Of a DNA stretch of 64,000 nucleotides, positions 1 to 11,672 are shown one piece after another. Made by a program: the position numbers and the translations under genes. Within the stretch, counting starts at the first letter, position 1; the number at the start of each line of letters is the position of its first letter. Under the pieces are notes generated by a model. That model was given only the letters and a program-made list of their open reading frames with translations, did not search any database and was not told where the DNA came from. Source of the DNA: Actinokineospora alba (GTDB lineage: Bacteria; Actinomycetota; Actinomycetes; Mycobacteriales; Pseudonocardiaceae); assembly GCF_004362515.1 (NCBI RefSeq), contig NZ_SNXU01000001.1, positions 5,394,001-5,458,000 on the forward strand. The letters run 5' to 3'.

Positions 1-109
1 CTGACAACGCCGAGAGGCATTCCGCGCACAACCTGGCGGGCAGCGCGTCCTCCTCACCGCCGGGGGCGGTAATCACCGACAGGATCTCGGCCACTCGGGG
101 ATTGCGCAT
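1..109 (-). CDS. GAF-type signalling protein, N-terminal fragment cut by window edge
   Basis: Only about 36 codons are inside the window. The frame opens with ATG at 109, two bases after the TAA of the STAS gene, so the two are probably co-transcribed. The visible start (an N-P-R-V-A-E-I-L segment followed by L-P-A-R-L-C-A-E-C) resembles the N-terminus of actinobacterial GAF or GAF-ANTAR regulators, in which the L-P-x-R-L-C stretch precedes the GAF fold. The family call rests on this short similarity alone; the rest of the gene is outside the window. Confidence 0.5.
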   Translation of the reverse strand, partial: MRNPRVAEILSVITAPGGEEDALPARLCAECLSALS

Positions 110-111
110 CG

Positions 112-561
112 TTATCCGGCCGGGCCGCCGCCCAGACACCGCAGAGCCTGGGGGAGGTCCGGGTGGAGGTCGAACACGCGGTCCAGTCCGGTGATGGTCA
201 GTGGCCGCAGCACGGGGCGGCTGTGGGCGACCACGCAGAGCTTGATTCCCGCCGCCGTCGCCGCGTCGCCCGCGGTGGTCAGGACGGTGAGTCCGGCCGC
301 TCCGAGGAAACCCACGTCGGTGAGGTCGATGACCAGGCCTGAGCAGGGGGGCCGCAGGTGGGCGAGCAGGGATTCCCGCAGCAGCGGGCTGGTGCACAGG
401 TCCACCTCACCGCGTGCCGCGATCACCACCGCGCTGGGCGGGACCGGACGCGCGGTGACGGTCAGGATTTCCTTGCCTGGGCGTCGGCCAGTCAGGACAG
501 CGGCGGGAGGCGGACCAGTCGGCGCGGGCGGGAGGGCGGCGGTGGTCGGCGCCGTAGTCAA
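112..561 (-). CDS. STAS-domain anti-sigma factor antagonist-like protein
   Basis: A 149-residue protein with a proline/alanine-rich first 35 residues and then a STAS fold: a V-x-x-A-R-G-E-V-D-L strand, the L-V-I-D-L-T-D-V-G-F-L-G-A-A-G-L phosphoacceptor-type loop and a C-terminal helix. The usual D-S phosphorylation pair is replaced here by G-A-A, so classical SpoIIAA-type phosphoswitching is doubtful. I chose the TTG at 561 because it overlaps the TGA of the upstream 66-residue gene (TTGA), as expected for translational coupling; reading further upstream gives arginine-rich, non-family sequence. It lies between that small gene and a GAF-type gene, suggesting a partner-switching or signal-sensing unit. 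Confidence 0.75.
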   Translation of the reverse strand: MTTAPTTAALPPAPTGPPPAAVLTGRRPGKEILTVTARPVPPSAVVIAARGEVDLCTSPLLRESLLAHLRPPCSGLVIDLTDVGFLGAAGLTVLTTAGDAATAAGIKLCVVAHSRPVLRPLTITGLDRVFDLHPDLPQALRCLGGGPAG

Positions 562-758
562 GAGACTGTCCTGTTCGGACGGCGTGGGAGAACGACATCT
601 GACGCGCGCCCACGGACCCGGTCGATCAGCAGGTCGGCTTCCGCCGCGGTGAACAGACCCAACCCGGCGGCGCGCAGGATGGCCGCGACCGTGCTCTGAT
701 GAGGTTCCGCGATTCCCGCGACCGACGTGGAGCCGTGGGTGACGTCGAGCTGTGCCAT
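558..758 (-). CDS. small hypothetical protein upstream of STAS gene
   Basis: A 66-residue protein of unrecognised family. It starts at ATG 758 with a GAGGG-type ribosome site just upstream, contains a plausible amphipathic central helix (A-I-L-R-A-A-G-L-G-L-F-T-A-A-E-A-D-L-L-I), and ends in an arginine-rich tail. Its stop codon overlaps the TTG start of the STAS gene. The position at the head of a three-gene STAS/GAF unit suggests a regulatory role, but nothing in the sequence names a function. Confidence 0.55.
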   Translation of the reverse strand: MAQLDVTHGSTSVAGIAEPHQSTVAAILRAAGLGLFTAAEADLLIDRVRGRASDVVLPRRPNRTVS

Positions 759-888
759 GGGAGTTCCCTCGGTTGACTGGCGTCACACCGGGGTCCAGGG
801 CGCTTGTCTGATGACTCTACGCGCTCCGCGGGGGTATGGACCAACTTCCGGGGAATTGTTCTTGCCGTTCAACCGGGTCCACGGCAGG

Positions 889-2822
889 TCAGCCCGCCCG
901 GCGGCGGGTCCTCGGCTGGGGAACCGGCAGCGCCCGCCGGTCGACTTTCCCGTTTGCCGTGGCCGGTAGCGCCGCCAGGGCCACATACCGCAGTGGCACC
1001 ATGTGGTCCGGCAGGTGTTCGCCCAAGTGGGCCCGCAAGGCGAGGTCGTCGCACGCGGCATCCGGTTCGGGGACCACATAGGCCACCAAGGCCGGTGTGG
1101 TGCCGAGGTCGGTGCGCAGGACCACCACCGAGTTCGCCACCAGCGGGTGCCGGTTGAGCACGGACTCGATCTCGCTCAGCTCCACCCGCTGGCCGCGGAT
1201 CTTGACCTGGGTGTCGATCCGCCCGACATAGTTGAGGTGTCCGGCGGGTGACCACCAGACCAGGTCGCCGGTCCGGTAGACCCGCTCCGCGGTCCCCGAC
1301 ACCTCGACCCGCACGAACCGGTCCGCTGTCAGGTCCGGTCTGCCCGCGTAGCCGCGGGCCAGGCAGTGCCCGCCGAGGACGAGTTCGCCCGGGGCGCCCA
1401 GCGGGGCCAGGTCGCCGTCGGCGTCGAGGACGTAGGTCGCGACGTTGGTGATCGGCCTGCCGATGGGGACGCCGCTGTCCGGCTCGGGCTTGCGGCACGC
1501 CCACGCGGTGACGTCGATCGCCGCCTCCGTGGGGCCGTAGAGGTTGTGCACCTCCACGTCCGGCAGGGACTCGGTCAGCTTGTTCACGACCTTCGGCGGC
1601 AGCGCCTCGCCGCTGCAGATCACTCGGTGCAGACTGGCGCACCGGCTCACGTCGTCCTCGCCGACGAACAGGGACAGCATCGACGGTACGAAGTGGACAG
1701 TCGTGACGCCCTCGCGCTCGATCAGGTCGACCAGTTCGCGCGGGTCGCGGTGGGCCTGCGCGGGCGCCACCACCAGCCGCGCGCCCGCGGCGAAGGCCCA
1801 CAGCAGCTCCCACACCGACACGTCGAACGTGTACGGCGTCTTGTGCAGGACCACGTCGTCGGGCCGCAGGCGGTACTCGTCCTGCATCCACGCCAGTCGG
1901 TTGGCCAGGCTCAGGTGCGTCATCTGCACCCCCTTGGGCTGCCCGGTCGACCCCGAGGTGAAGATGACGTACGACAGGCCATCGACGACCGAGGCAGGTG
2001 CCTGATAGTCCTGCCAGGCAACGGGTTCAGCCCCCGCGGTGAGCGGCCGGACCGGGACCCGGTGCCCCTCGAACAGCGGTGCGGCCTCAGCGCTGACCAG
2101 CACCAGCGCCGCGTCGGCGACGTCGAGCATGACGTCGAGCCGGGCGCGCGGGTGCGTCGGGTCCAGCGGCAGGTAGGCCGCGCCCGCCAGCAGGATGCCC
2201 AGCACGGCGACCACCATGTCGGCGCTGCGCTCGGTGCACAGGCCGACCACCGACCCCGGCCCGACGCCGTCGGCGCGCAGCCTGCCGGCGACCCGGGAGG
2301 CGTCGTCGAGGAGCTGTCGGTACGTCCGGTCGACGCCGTCGCCGCGCAGGGCGAGCCGGTCGGGCGTGCGGGCGGCCTGGCGGCAGATCAGCTCGTGCAC
2401 GGGGATCCGCGGCGCCGCGGTGGGCGGCGGGTTGAAGCTGAGCAGGAGTTTGCGCTCGGTCGGGCCGACCACCGCGGCCCGCCGCACCGGCAGGCCGGCG
2501 TCCAGGGACTGCAGCAGCGTCTCCAGTCGCTCGGTCGTGTGGTCCGCGCCCACCCAGTCGAATCCGAACGACAGCGTGACCGGGCCGAAGTCGGCCACCG
2601 TGGCGCCCTCGACCGGGCCGGTGACGCCCACGACGACGTCGGCCCGTCCCGGTGACCTCGGCGCGCTGCGGACCTGGGACACCACGCCGGACAGCGTGCT
2701 GTCCGGTCCCACCGCGACGGTGACCGTGCCGTCGGGCAGCGCGACACCGACCGCGTCGAGCCCCTCCAGGCGGTGCACCAGCACGGCCGCCACGGCAGCG
2801 GCGGTGTCGAGATCGATCCTGG

Positions 2823-2826
<4 letters not shown>
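889..2826 (-). CDS. stand-alone NRPS adenylation protein, serine-type pocket
   Basis: A 645-residue protein: about 150 residues resembling the remnant that joins a C domain to an A domain, then a full A domain (core motifs Y-V-I-F-T-S-G-S-T-G, F-D-V-S-V-W-E, N-L-Y-G-P-T-E, Y-R-T-G-D, and the terminal N-G-K-V lysine motif). There is no carrier domain. By eye the pocket residues read D-V-W-H-I-S-L-I-D, which matches the published serine code closely. The start ATG at 2826 overlaps the stop of the upstream PKS gene (ATGA). It is the last gene of the minus-strand operon. It must charge a carrier protein elsewhere, either one in this locus or a dedicated one outside it; seryl-carrier is also the precursor for aminomalonyl-ACP in some pathways. 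Confidence 0.88.
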
Positions 2827-5698
<2,872 letters not shown>

Positions 5699-5702
<4 letters not shown>

Positions 5703-8700
5703 GAGGCCCCCTCTGCCTGCCGCGCGTGCAACTGCGCGGCGAGCGCCTGCACGGTCGGGAATCGGTACATGTCGGTCATCGGGATCGGCGCCCCGCCGAG
5801 CCGCTTCTGGATCAGCTTGCGGGCCACCGCGAGGCTGAGGCTGTCGCCGCCGACCTCGAAGAACACCTCGTCGAAGTCGAAGTCGTCGGTCCCCAGGGCC
5901 TCCGCCCAGGCGGCGGCGACCAGGTCCTCGACCTCGGCCAGGGACGCGGTCCGGGCAGGTGGCGGCGCCACCGGGTCCGGCGTGGACGTGTGGGCGGCGA
6001 GCGCGCGCAGGTCGACTTTTCCGTTGCGGTCCAAGGGGAACTCGTCGACGGTGAACCAGCGCTGCGGTCGGGCGTAGGCGGCGAGTTCGGCTTCCACCGC
6101 CGGTCGCGCCGCGGGCAGCGGGTCCGCGTCGGGCGCGGCCTTGACCGCCGCGCACAGGCGCTCCCCGGCGAGGAACACGACCGCGTCGAGCACCCCCGGC
6201 TGCGCCTTGATCCGGCTCTCGACGTCGACCAGTTCGATCCGGTGGCCCGCGATCTTGACCTGCCGGTCGTTGCGGCCCAGGAAGCGCAGCGTGCCGTCCG
6301 CGCCCCAGCGCACCAGGTCGCCGGTGCGGTAGACGCGCCTGCCGAGCCCGGGGTGCGCGCCGAACGCCGCAGCGGTGCGGCCGGGGTCGTCGAGGTACCC
6401 GTCGGCGAGGCCTTCGCCCGCCGCCTGCAGTTCACCGATCGCCCCGCGCGGGGCCAGGCGCCCGCTCGGGTCCACGACGTGGATCTCGGTGCCGTGGACG
6501 GGGCGCCCGATCGGCAGCGGGTCCGGCACACCCGCCGCACTGTCCACATGGAACGTGGAGGTGAACGTGGTGTTCTCGGTGGGGCCGTACCCGTTGGTGA
6601 CGCGCAGGCCGGGGCAGTGCTCCAGCACCTTGCGCACGTGGACGGGCGAGACGACACCGCCGCCGGTGAACAGCTGCCGCAGGCCGCGGAAGGCGTCCGG
6701 CCGGTGGTCGGCGACGAGGTGGAAGAAGCCGGACGTCAGCCAGGCGTGGGTGACCGGTTCGGTGCGCAGGAACTCGGTGAGGTCCAGCGGGGTCGGGTCA
6801 CCGGCGGGGTACACGCTGACGGAGTCGCCTTTAGCCAGCGGCACCAGCAGTTCCAGGGTGGACGCGTCGAAGGCGAGCGGCGCCAGGCGCAGCATCCGCG
6901 TGCCCGCGCCATCGGCGAACAGGTCCGGGTCGGCGGCCAGCCGCAGCACCGCGCGGTGCGAGACCACGACGCCTTTGGGGACACCGGTCGAGCCGGAGGT
7001 GAACGAGACGTACGCCGCCCGGCTCGGGTCCGGGATGATCGCGGGCAGGTCCGGGGTGGTCGTGTGGCGTGGGTTCGGTACCGGAGCGCCGGCAGCTGTC
7101 GCGAGGGCACATTCGGGAATGCCTGGCCAGTGCGCGGACGCGCCGCCGATCCGGGCGCGTGGCGTCGCGGCGGCGGCGAGGTGCTCGCGCCACTGCGCGG
7201 TGGCCGAGCGGTCCACGGCCACGTAGGCCGCGCCCAGCCGCAGGATCGCCAGCACCGCCACCGCCTCCGCGGCCGAGCGGTCCACCTCGAGCAGCACCCG
7301 GTCACCCGGGCCGACCCCGGCCGCGTGCAGCGCCGCTGCCTGGGCCAAGGCCTGCTGATGCATCTCCCGGTAGGTGAGGGTGCGGCGGTTGTCGGTGACG
7401 GCGGGGGCGTCCGGGGTGGTCTCGGCGTGCCGTTCGAAGGCGCTCCAGAGGTCGTCCGAGGTGTCGAAACTCCCGCCGACGCCCAACGCCCGCAGGTGCC
7501 GCGACTGGCAGGCGGACAGGCCGGTGACGGTCCCCAGCGGCGCGTCGGGGTCGCGGGCGAGGTCGATCAGCACCGCCCGCAGCGACTCGGCCAGCTCGCC
7601 CGCGTCGGTCGCGGCCAGCACCGACGTCGCGTACTCCAGGGCCAGCCGCGGTCGCGGGCCCCACGACTGCAGGTACAGCAGCGCGTCGAACACGCTGCCG
7701 TGGCAGTGGCCCTCATGCACCCGCCACGGCTTGCCCTGGGCGGTGAGCGAGTCGGGGACCAGTTCGTGGTGCGCGGCGAAACCCAGCTGTGCCAACGGGT
7801 TGCGCCCAGCGTCACCGGTCAGGCCCAGTTCGGCGACGACCTGCTCGAACGGCAGGTCCGAGTCGGCGACGGCGTCGGCGACCGCGGCACCGGTGGCCCG
7901 CAGGTAGGCCCCCACGGGCAGGTTGTCGTCGGTGCGGCACCGCACCGGCACGACCCGCGTGCACAGCCCGACAATGCGGTCCATGCCCGCCTCGAACCGC
8001 CCGGACGCGGGCATCCCCAGCACGAGGTCGGATACGCCGGCCCGGCGGGACACCGCGAGCGCCCACGCCGCCATGAGCACCGTCGTGACCGTCACCCGGC
8101 CGCGGCGGGCCAACGTCTCGGTGGCCTCGGTCGCCTCGGCGGACAGCTCGAACATCAGCCGGGCGCCGCGGCCGTCGGCCTCGGTGAGCGGCGGGAGGTC
8201 GGTCGGCAGGTCCAGCGAGGTCGGCGCGCCGTCGAGCCGCGCGGTGACCCGGGACATCGCCGCCGCCAGCGCGCCGGACGCCGCACCCGCGGCCAGCCGT
8301 GACCCGATCCAGTCCGGCGCGGGCGCGTTGCCCGCGCCTGCACCCTGGTAGAGCTCGACGAAGTCGCGCCACAGCACCCCGATGCTCCACCCGTCGACCA
8401 GGACATGGTGCACCAGCACGGTCAGCAGGCTCCGATCGCCCGCGCTGGTGAGAGCGAACACCACCGGCGGCTGCTCGAACGGGCGCAGCAGCTTGCCGCT
8501 CTCACGGCCGTAAAGGTCGTGCACGGTGCGGACGTCGGCCGCGGGCAGCGTCTGCAGGAGCAGCCGCGGCTGGTGCGGGGCGGGCAGCACGACCCGGTCG
8601 ACGCCGTTCGCGCCCTGGGTGAACAGGGTGCGCAGGGACTCGTGTCGGGCGGCGAGCGCGCCCAGTGCCTCGCGGGTGCGGGCGAGATCCAGCGGCCCAT

Positions 8701-9112
8701 CCGGGTCGAGGGTGAACATCAGGTGATACGGCTGGTCCTGCTCCAGCACGTGCGCCGCCAGCATCGCCTTCTGGCCCGGCAGCAGCGCCCGGTGGCTCGG
8801 ACCCCGCGTCGGGTCGGCGGGCAGCGGCGCGGACTCGACGAACACACCGGCGCCACGCAGTGCCTCGGCGAGCGGGCGGGCCGACAGCACCGCGGCGATG
8901 TCGGCGTCGCGGCCCAGCCGGCATTGGCCCGCCGAGACCAGGCCGATGGCCTGCAGCGACGTGCCACCCAGGGCCACGAACGACTCCGTGGCGACGGCGG
9001 CGGGAACCTCGGCCTCGGGAAGGCCGAGGATCTCGGCGACCAGCGGCAGCCAGGCCGTGAGCTGGTCGTCTGCTCTGGGGGTGGCCGTCTCGGCCGCGAC
9101 TGTGATCGACAT
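5699..9112 (-). CDS. NRPS PCP-C-A-PCP, valine-type pocket
   Basis: A 1137-residue NRPS. An N-terminal carrier domain (G-G-T-S-L, about residues 15-85) precedes a condensation domain with an intact H-H-V-L-V-D-G motif, an adenylation domain (F-D-A-S-T-L-E; N-G-Y-G-P-T-E-N-T-T-F) and a terminal carrier (G-G-D-S-L). By eye the pocket residues read D-A-L-W-F-G-G-T-F, close to the known valine code D-A-F-W-I-G-G-T-F-K, so valine or a similar branched residue is inferred. The ATG at 9112 overlaps the TGA of the small carrier gene (TGATG). Opening with a carrier domain means that the upstream acyl chain is probably passed onto this protein by the KS or by the free carrier protein encoded just before it. 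Confidence 0.9.
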
Positions 9113-9396
9113 CAGGCTTCGGACACCATCTCGGTTCGGGCCGCGTCGGGCTGGTCGGGCGGGGACTGCCGGGCGATCTCGCGCAGGTCGGCGAAGACCG
9201 GGTTCTCCAGCACGTGGCCGAACATCACCGCGAGGTTGAGCTCCTGGCGGATCAGCGTGCTCAGCCGCAGCGCGCTCAGCGAGTGGCCGCCGAAGTCGAA
9301 GAAGTCGTCGTGGTCCTCGACGCTGTCGACGCCGAGCACCTCCATCCACAGCTGCTCGAACTGTGCTTCCCAGTCGGCGGTTTTGGTGTCCTGCAT
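9112..9396 (-). CDS. free-standing carrier protein (ACP/PCP)
   Basis: A 94-residue carrier with the four-helix layout and the phosphopantetheine motif F-F-D-F-G-G-H-S-L near residue 40. Its start overlaps the stop of the KS/degenerate-AT gene (TGATG) and its stop overlaps the next NRPS start, so it is tightly coupled on both sides. Since the KS protein before it lacks its own ACP, this carrier most likely serves as the acceptor ACP of that split module, loaded by an AT in trans. The alternative is that it holds serine from the stand-alone A protein. Confidence 0.85.
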   Translation of the reverse strand: MQDTKTADWEAQFEQLWMEVLGVDSVEDHDDFFDFGGHSLSALRLSTLIRQELNLAVMFGHVLENPVFADLREIARQSPPDQPDAARTEMVSEA

Positions 9397-11672
9397 CAGC
9401 TTTGCCTCTCTGTGGTGGTCGCGCCGGGCGCGTCGAAGTAGTGCCGGGTGGCCGCGAACGGGTAGGTGGGAACGGGCACACGCCCGCGTCCGGCGTCGTG
9501 TGCCGGATCCCAGTCCCCGCCGAATCCGAGTTCCCAGAGCGCGCCGACGGCGGTCAGGAACCGGGCGTTGCGGTCGGTCGGGGTCGCCGCGGGCCCGCCG
9601 GGCAGGTGCGCGGTGACGGCGGTCCCGATCTCGACCCACGCCGCGGGTGCGAGCCGGGCGACGGTCCGCGAGACCATGTCCCCGGTGGGTTCGGCGAGCA
9701 GGGCGCGCCAGAAGTCGGGGTCGAGTGCTTCGTCGTCGGTCAGTTCCGCACCGGTGACCGGGGAGTACACCGGGAGCTGGGGCGTTCGCGGCCGGATCCA
9801 GTTGTCCGGCAGGGTCGCGGCGACCAGGCCGAGCCCTTCTGACACGGTGAGCACCTCCGCCGCGCACGCGGCGGCGATCGCGCCGACGCCGTGCCCGATC
9901 ACCGCGTCCGGGCGCACACCGCGGCCGCGCAGGGCGGCGGCGAGTCCGGCCGCGGCGAGGAACCGTTCGCTGCGTGGGTCGACCGTGGCACCGGCCGCCC
10001 GCAGCTCGCCGACGCCCTGGTCGATGACCGCGCGGTACACCGGGTCCGCGTCGTAGTTGGGCCGGTTGCCCGTCAGCTCACCGTCGGCGGTCAGCGCGAA
10101 CACCAGGCCGCGGGCGCTGCCCGCCCGAACCGGCGTGCGGTCCGCGTCCGTGCCGGTGACGAAAGCCGCGCGGTACGGCAGCACCGCCCGCCCGGTCCGC
10201 AGCGTGTAGGCGACGTCGGCGAGCTGGTGGTCCTCGCTGCCCGCGACGAATTCCCTGACCCGAGCCAGGCTTTCCTTCGCCGCGGCCTCGGTCTTCGCCG
10301 AGACGAGGATCAACTCGGCGCACCGCCGCCGTCGCACCGGTCTCGGCGGCGGGGCCTCCTCCATCACCACGTGGGCGTTGGTCCCACCGATGCCGAACGC
10401 GCTGACGCCGCCACGGCGGACACCGTCGATCGGCTCCCACGGCCGGGCCGCGGCGGGCACCGAGAACACCGAGTCCTCCAGCTTGAGCGCCGGATTGGGT
10501 GACTCGAAGTGCGCGACCGGCGGCACCGTCCGGTGCGTGAGCGCCAGCGCCATCTTGATCACGCCGACCACCCCCGCGGCGGTGTCGAGGTGCCCGACGA
10601 CCGACTTGAGCGCGGTCAGCGCGCACGGCGCCCGGTCCGCCCGGTCGGTGTCGAACACCTGGCGCAGCGCGGCCACCTCGATCGGGTCGCCCAGCGCGGT
10701 CCCGGTCCCGTGCGTCTCGATCACGCCGATGGTGTCCGGGTCGACCTCGGCCACGTCGAGCGCGGCGGCGATCACCGCGGCCTGTCCCGATGGGCCGGGC
10801 GCGGTGAACCCGGCTTTGCGGGCGCCGTCGTTGTTGACCGCCGAACCGGCGATCACCGCGTGGATGGTGTCGTTGTCCCGCAGGGCGTCTTCCAGGCGCT
10901 TGAGCACGACCATGCCCGCGCCGTCGGCGGGCACCGTGCCCCCGGCCCGGCTGTCGAAGGTCCGGCAGCGGCCGTCGGGGGAGAAGATCCCACCAGGCTC
11001 GTGCAGATGCCCCCGCCGGGTCGGCGGCGCCACGGTCGCCCCGCCCGCGAGGGCGACGTCGGCCTCATAGGTGAGCAGGCTCTGCGCCGCCAGGTGCACC
11101 GCGACCAGCGAGGTCGAACACGCGCTCTGCAGCACGATGCCGGGCCCCTGCAGGTTGAGTTTGTAGCCGATGCGGGTGGCCGCGAAGTCCTTGTCGCTGG
11201 AGATGACCAGCTGCAACCCGCCTGCCGCCTTGAGCGCGCGCTCGTTGGGCCACAGGTTGTCCAGCAGGTAGACGTTCATCCCGGTGCCCGCGTAGACCGC
11301 GGTCCGGTTGCCGTCCTGGGCGATGGGGGAGTACCCGGCGTGCTCCAACGCACCCCAGGCGCACTCCAGCAGGACACGCTGCTGCGGGTCCATCAGCGCG
11401 CAGTCCTGCGGGGAGTAGCTGAACAGGCGCCCGTCGAAACAGTCCGCGTCGCGGATGATCCCGCGGGCGGGCACGAAGTTGGGCTGGTCCACGGTCTCGG
11501 CCGGGACACCCCAGCCGATCAGCTCGTCGCGCTCGAAGAAGCTGATCGAGTCCACACCCTGCTCGACGTTGCGCCAGAACAGGTCCAGGTCCCGCTCGGC
11601 GCCCGGCACGCGCACCGCCATCCCGACGATCGCGATCCGGCCCGACTCCACCGACTCAGCCATGGTCGCCAC
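9396..11672 (-). CDS. PKS ketosynthase with degenerate acyltransferase, no ACP
   Basis: A 758-residue protein. The KS is complete: Cys near 185 (S-A-C-S-T-S), E-T-H-G-T-G-T and V-V-G-H-L-D His motifs, and G-G-T-N-A-H at the end. The following AT is clearly broken: the nucleophile elbow reads G-H-G-V-G (Gly near 595 in place of Ser), and the stretch that should contain the H-A-F-H specificity motif is missing, so the sequence jumps to the late V-Y-S-P-V-T-G region. It has no ACP. It should therefore elongate using malonyl-ACP made in trans. A GTG at 11672 has a GGAG ribosome site 4-5 bases upstream; an in-frame ATG at 11663 is the alternative start. The gene overlaps the end of the preceding NRPS gene. 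Confidence 0.9.
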   Translation of the reverse strand: MATMAESVESGRIAIVGMAVRVPGAERDLDLFWRNVEQGVDSISFFERDELIGWGVPAETVDQPNFVPARGIIRDADCFDGRLFSYSPQDCALMDPQQRVLLECAWGALEHAGYSPIAQDGNRTAVYAGTGMNVYLLDNLWPNERALKAAGGLQLVISSDKDFAATRIGYKLNLQGPGIVLQSACSTSLVAVHLAAQSLLTYEADVALAGGATVAPPTRRGHLHEPGGIFSPDGRCRTFDSRAGGTVPADGAGMVVLKRLEDALRDNDTIHAVIAGSAVNNDGARKAGFTAPGPSGQAAVIAAALDVAEVDPDTIGVIETHGTGTALGDPIEVAALRQVFDTDRADRAPCALTALKSVVGHLDTAAGVVGVIKMALALTHRTVPPVAHFESPNPALKLEDSVFSVPAAARPWEPIDGVRRGGVSAFGIGGTNAHVVMEEAPPPRPVRRRRCAELILVSAKTEAAAKESLARVREFVAGSEDHQLADVAYTLRTGRAVLPYRAAFVTGTDADRTPVRAGSARGLVFALTADGELTGNRPNYDADPVYRAVIDQGVGELRAAGATVDPRSERFLAAAGLAAALRGRGVRPDAVIGHGVGAIAAACAAEVLTVSEGLGLVAATLPDNWIRPRTPQLPVYSPVTGAELTDDEALDPDFWRALLAEPTGDMVSRTVARLAPAAWVEIGTAVTAHLPGGPAATPTDRNARFLTAVGALWELGFGGDWDPAHDAGRGRVPVPTYPFAATRHYFDAPGATTTERQS

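Noticed and set aside
5726..8302. Long open frame on the plus strand opposite the NRPS gene
   Set aside because: Its arginine/glycine/valine-rich, repetitive composition and lack of any domain mark it as the antisense image of high-GC coding sequence.
9396..10200. Functional AT domain in the KS protein
   Set aside because: The catalytic Ser is replaced by Gly and the specificity-motif region is missing.
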